Origin: JAGVUD01 sp052033935
GTDB lineage: Bacteria > Armatimonadota > UBA5829 > DSUL01
Reading direction: 5' to 3'
DNA: 23,245 nt
Assembly (NCBI GenBank): GCA_052033935.1
Contig: JBPOJE010000111.1
Location: 1 to 23,245, forward strand
In this document: positions 22,841 through 23,245 of the stretch, piece by piece
Layout of the letters: the number at the start of each line of letters is the position of its first letter
How positions within the stretch are numbered: the stretch's first letter is position 1
Notes under the pieces: generated by a model
What the model saw: the letters and a program-made list of their open reading frames with translations, nothing else
Told to the model about the DNA's origin: nothing
The model's database searches: none
Made by a program: the position numbers and the translations under genes

Positions 22841-22965
22841 CGTCGTCCTGAACTTGATTCAGGACCCACCCGCGCCAACCGACTGGATGCCGGGTCAAGC
22901 CCGGCTGACGTGCCGGGGGCGCCAACCAACTGGAGCTAGGTCGAGTCCGGCATAACGTGGCGCAC
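22841..22965. repeat. Palindromic intergenic repeat cluster (REP-like) with 47-base tandem unit
   Basis: A first palindrome GTCCTGAA-CTTGA-TTCAGGAC lies at 22845-22865. A second, GCCGGG-TCAAG-CCCGGC, lies at 22889-22905. The second sits in a unit beginning GCGCCAACCGACTGGA (22872-22918) that is repeated directly and imperfectly at 22919-22965 (GCGCCAACCAACTGGA). The cores CTGAACTTGATTCAGGA and CCGGGTCAAGCCCGG resemble palindromic repeats scattered between genes of many bacteria, so other copies are likely elsewhere in this genome. Confidence 0.6.
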
Positions 22966-23050
22966 GCCAACGCGGAGGCCGTGTGGCGCGCGAACCGGCC
23001 GGGCGGGGTCAGCAACATCAAGAAGAAGCTGAAGGCGCGGGGGGATGTAG

Positions 23051-23082
23051 AAAAGCGTGGCCCAGGTGCGGACACCTGGGCC
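23051..23082 (-). terminator. Intrinsic terminator after the FGE-type gene
   Basis: GGCCCAGGTG (23059-23068) pairs perfectly with CACCTGGGCC (23073-23082) around a 4-base loop. On the minus strand it is followed by ACGCTTTTC. It lies 37 bases past the stop codon at 23119. Confidence 0.65.
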
Positions 23083-23118
23083 GATGGCAAAAAAACGGTA
23101 AAAGTGTAAACTCTTAGA

Positions 23119-23245
23119 CTAGCGGGCGAGACGGATCCCGGCGTAGTTCCGGCTGTTGGACGGGTAGCAGCCGTCGTCGTAGCGGTCGGCGCAGCGGACG
23201 AACCTGCTGCCGTTGTCGCTCCAGCCATCGCCGCGCAGAACCCGA
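23119..23245 (-). CDS. FGE/SUMF1-type protein, C-terminal fragment cut by window edge
   Basis: The last 41 codons of a gene that enters from beyond the right edge, ending TAG at 23119-23121. It reads RVLRGDGWSDNGSRFVRCAD, then RYDDGCYPSNSRNYAGIRLAR. RVLRGGSW at the start and GIRLAR or GFRLAR at the end are typical of the formylglycine-generating-enzyme-like fold, a C-type-lectin-like domain used by sulfatase-activating enzymes and by many unrelated bacterial proteins. The true function cannot be told from this end. It is rich in Asp, Tyr, Asn, Ser and has two Cys. A terminator follows. See the findings for its likeness to retroelement-diversified proteins. Confidence 0.75.
   Translation of the reverse strand, partial: RVLRGDGWSDNGSRFVRCADRYDDGCYPSNSRNYAGIRLAR

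Larger units (their letters stand above)
22653..23118. other. Gene-free stretch: cobA promoter, repeats, possible gene remnants, terminator
   Basis: 466 bases without a convincing gene. From left: the cobA-hemD leader and promoter (22702-22731); a minus-strand piece at 22731-22790 reading LRQAWGGGWSDIRNNAAA that weakly recalls FGE-type protein ends; palindromic repeats at 22841-22965; a plus-strand open stretch at about 22957-23045 (AEAVWRANRPGGVSNIKKKL) with coding-like third positions but no start; and a terminator at 23051-23082. The coding-like pieces are at most decayed fragments. Confidence 0.5.

Noticed and set aside
22957..23100. Plus-strand coding-like stretch (AEAVWRANRPGGVSNIKKKL)
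   Set aside because: It has C/G-ending codons but no start codon with a ribosome site, no recognised family, and runs through the terminator hairpin; at most a gene remnant.
22653..23118. Diversity-generating retroelement template repeat downstream of the FGE-type gene
   Set aside because: No stretch near-identical to the last 120 bases of the gene with A-rich substitutions is present, and no reverse transcriptase follows.
1..23245. CRISPR arrays, tRNA or rRNA genes, insertion sequences, toxin-antitoxin or defence genes
   Set aside because: No regularly spaced repeats, tRNA-like cloverleafs, transposase motifs or recognisable defence proteins were found on either strand.

Overview
The window is GC-rich bacterial chromosome, densely coded, with codons strongly biased to G or C in the third position. 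It looks like housekeeping sequence rather than a mobile island. The order rpoZ-dnaK-dnaJ-prmA-rsmE and then tmk-darA-holB combines two gene strings familiar from Firmicutes. DnaK is the short form that lacks the insertion in the ATPase domain seen in most diderm DnaK proteins, and a DarA-type c-di-AMP receptor is present. A Terrabacteria lineage is therefore likely. The GC content, the R3H/AAA protein, the two Gfo/Idh/MocA oxidoreductases and the FGE-domain protein would fit Armatimonadota or a neighbouring phylum, but that placement is inference.

Layout. Positions 1-80 hold the start of a minus-strand gene cut by the window edge; an inverted repeat masks its ribosome binding site. Positions 245-1966 encode a secreted protein rich in Pro/Arg/Glu repeats. 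Positions 2089-11109 are one minus-strand block, read as rpoZ (omega with a long acidic Ala/Glu extension), dnaK, dnaJ, prmA, rsmE, R3H-AAA ATPase, tmk, darA and holB. Spacing is tight, with several overlaps. A strong sigma70-type promoter lies at 11188-11217, and a terminator-like hairpin sits in the leader. This block joins transcription, protein folding, ribosome modification, dTTP synthesis, the replication clamp loader and c-di-AMP sensing.

Positions 11232-16822 are also on the minus strand: a secreted TIM-barrel-like protein, a small RRM RNA-binding protein, an operon of two Gfo/Idh/MocA oxidoreductases plus a family-5 uracil-DNA glycosylase, and a manganese-type superoxide dismutase. 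A divergent intergenic region (16823-17038) separates these from a plus-strand operon (17039-21102): ABC-2 permease, ATPase, second ABC-2 permease, and a PHP-like metal-dependent hydrolase. That operon meets a minus-strand cobA-hemD fusion (uroporphyrinogen methyltransferase and synthase, 21099-22652), and the two stop codons share the bases CTAG.

The right edge (22653-23245) has a promoter for cobA-hemD, a gene-free stretch with palindromic repeats, a terminator, and the last 41 codons of an FGE/SUMF1-type protein whose C-terminus resembles the variable region of diversity-generating retroelement targets. No tRNA, rRNA, CRISPR array, insertion sequence or complete novel defence system was seen. 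The most unusual items are the acidic omega extension fused to the head of a heat-shock operon, the hairpin in its leader, the masked ribosome binding site at the left edge, and the ABC exporter linked to a PHP-like enzyme with an altered metal motif.
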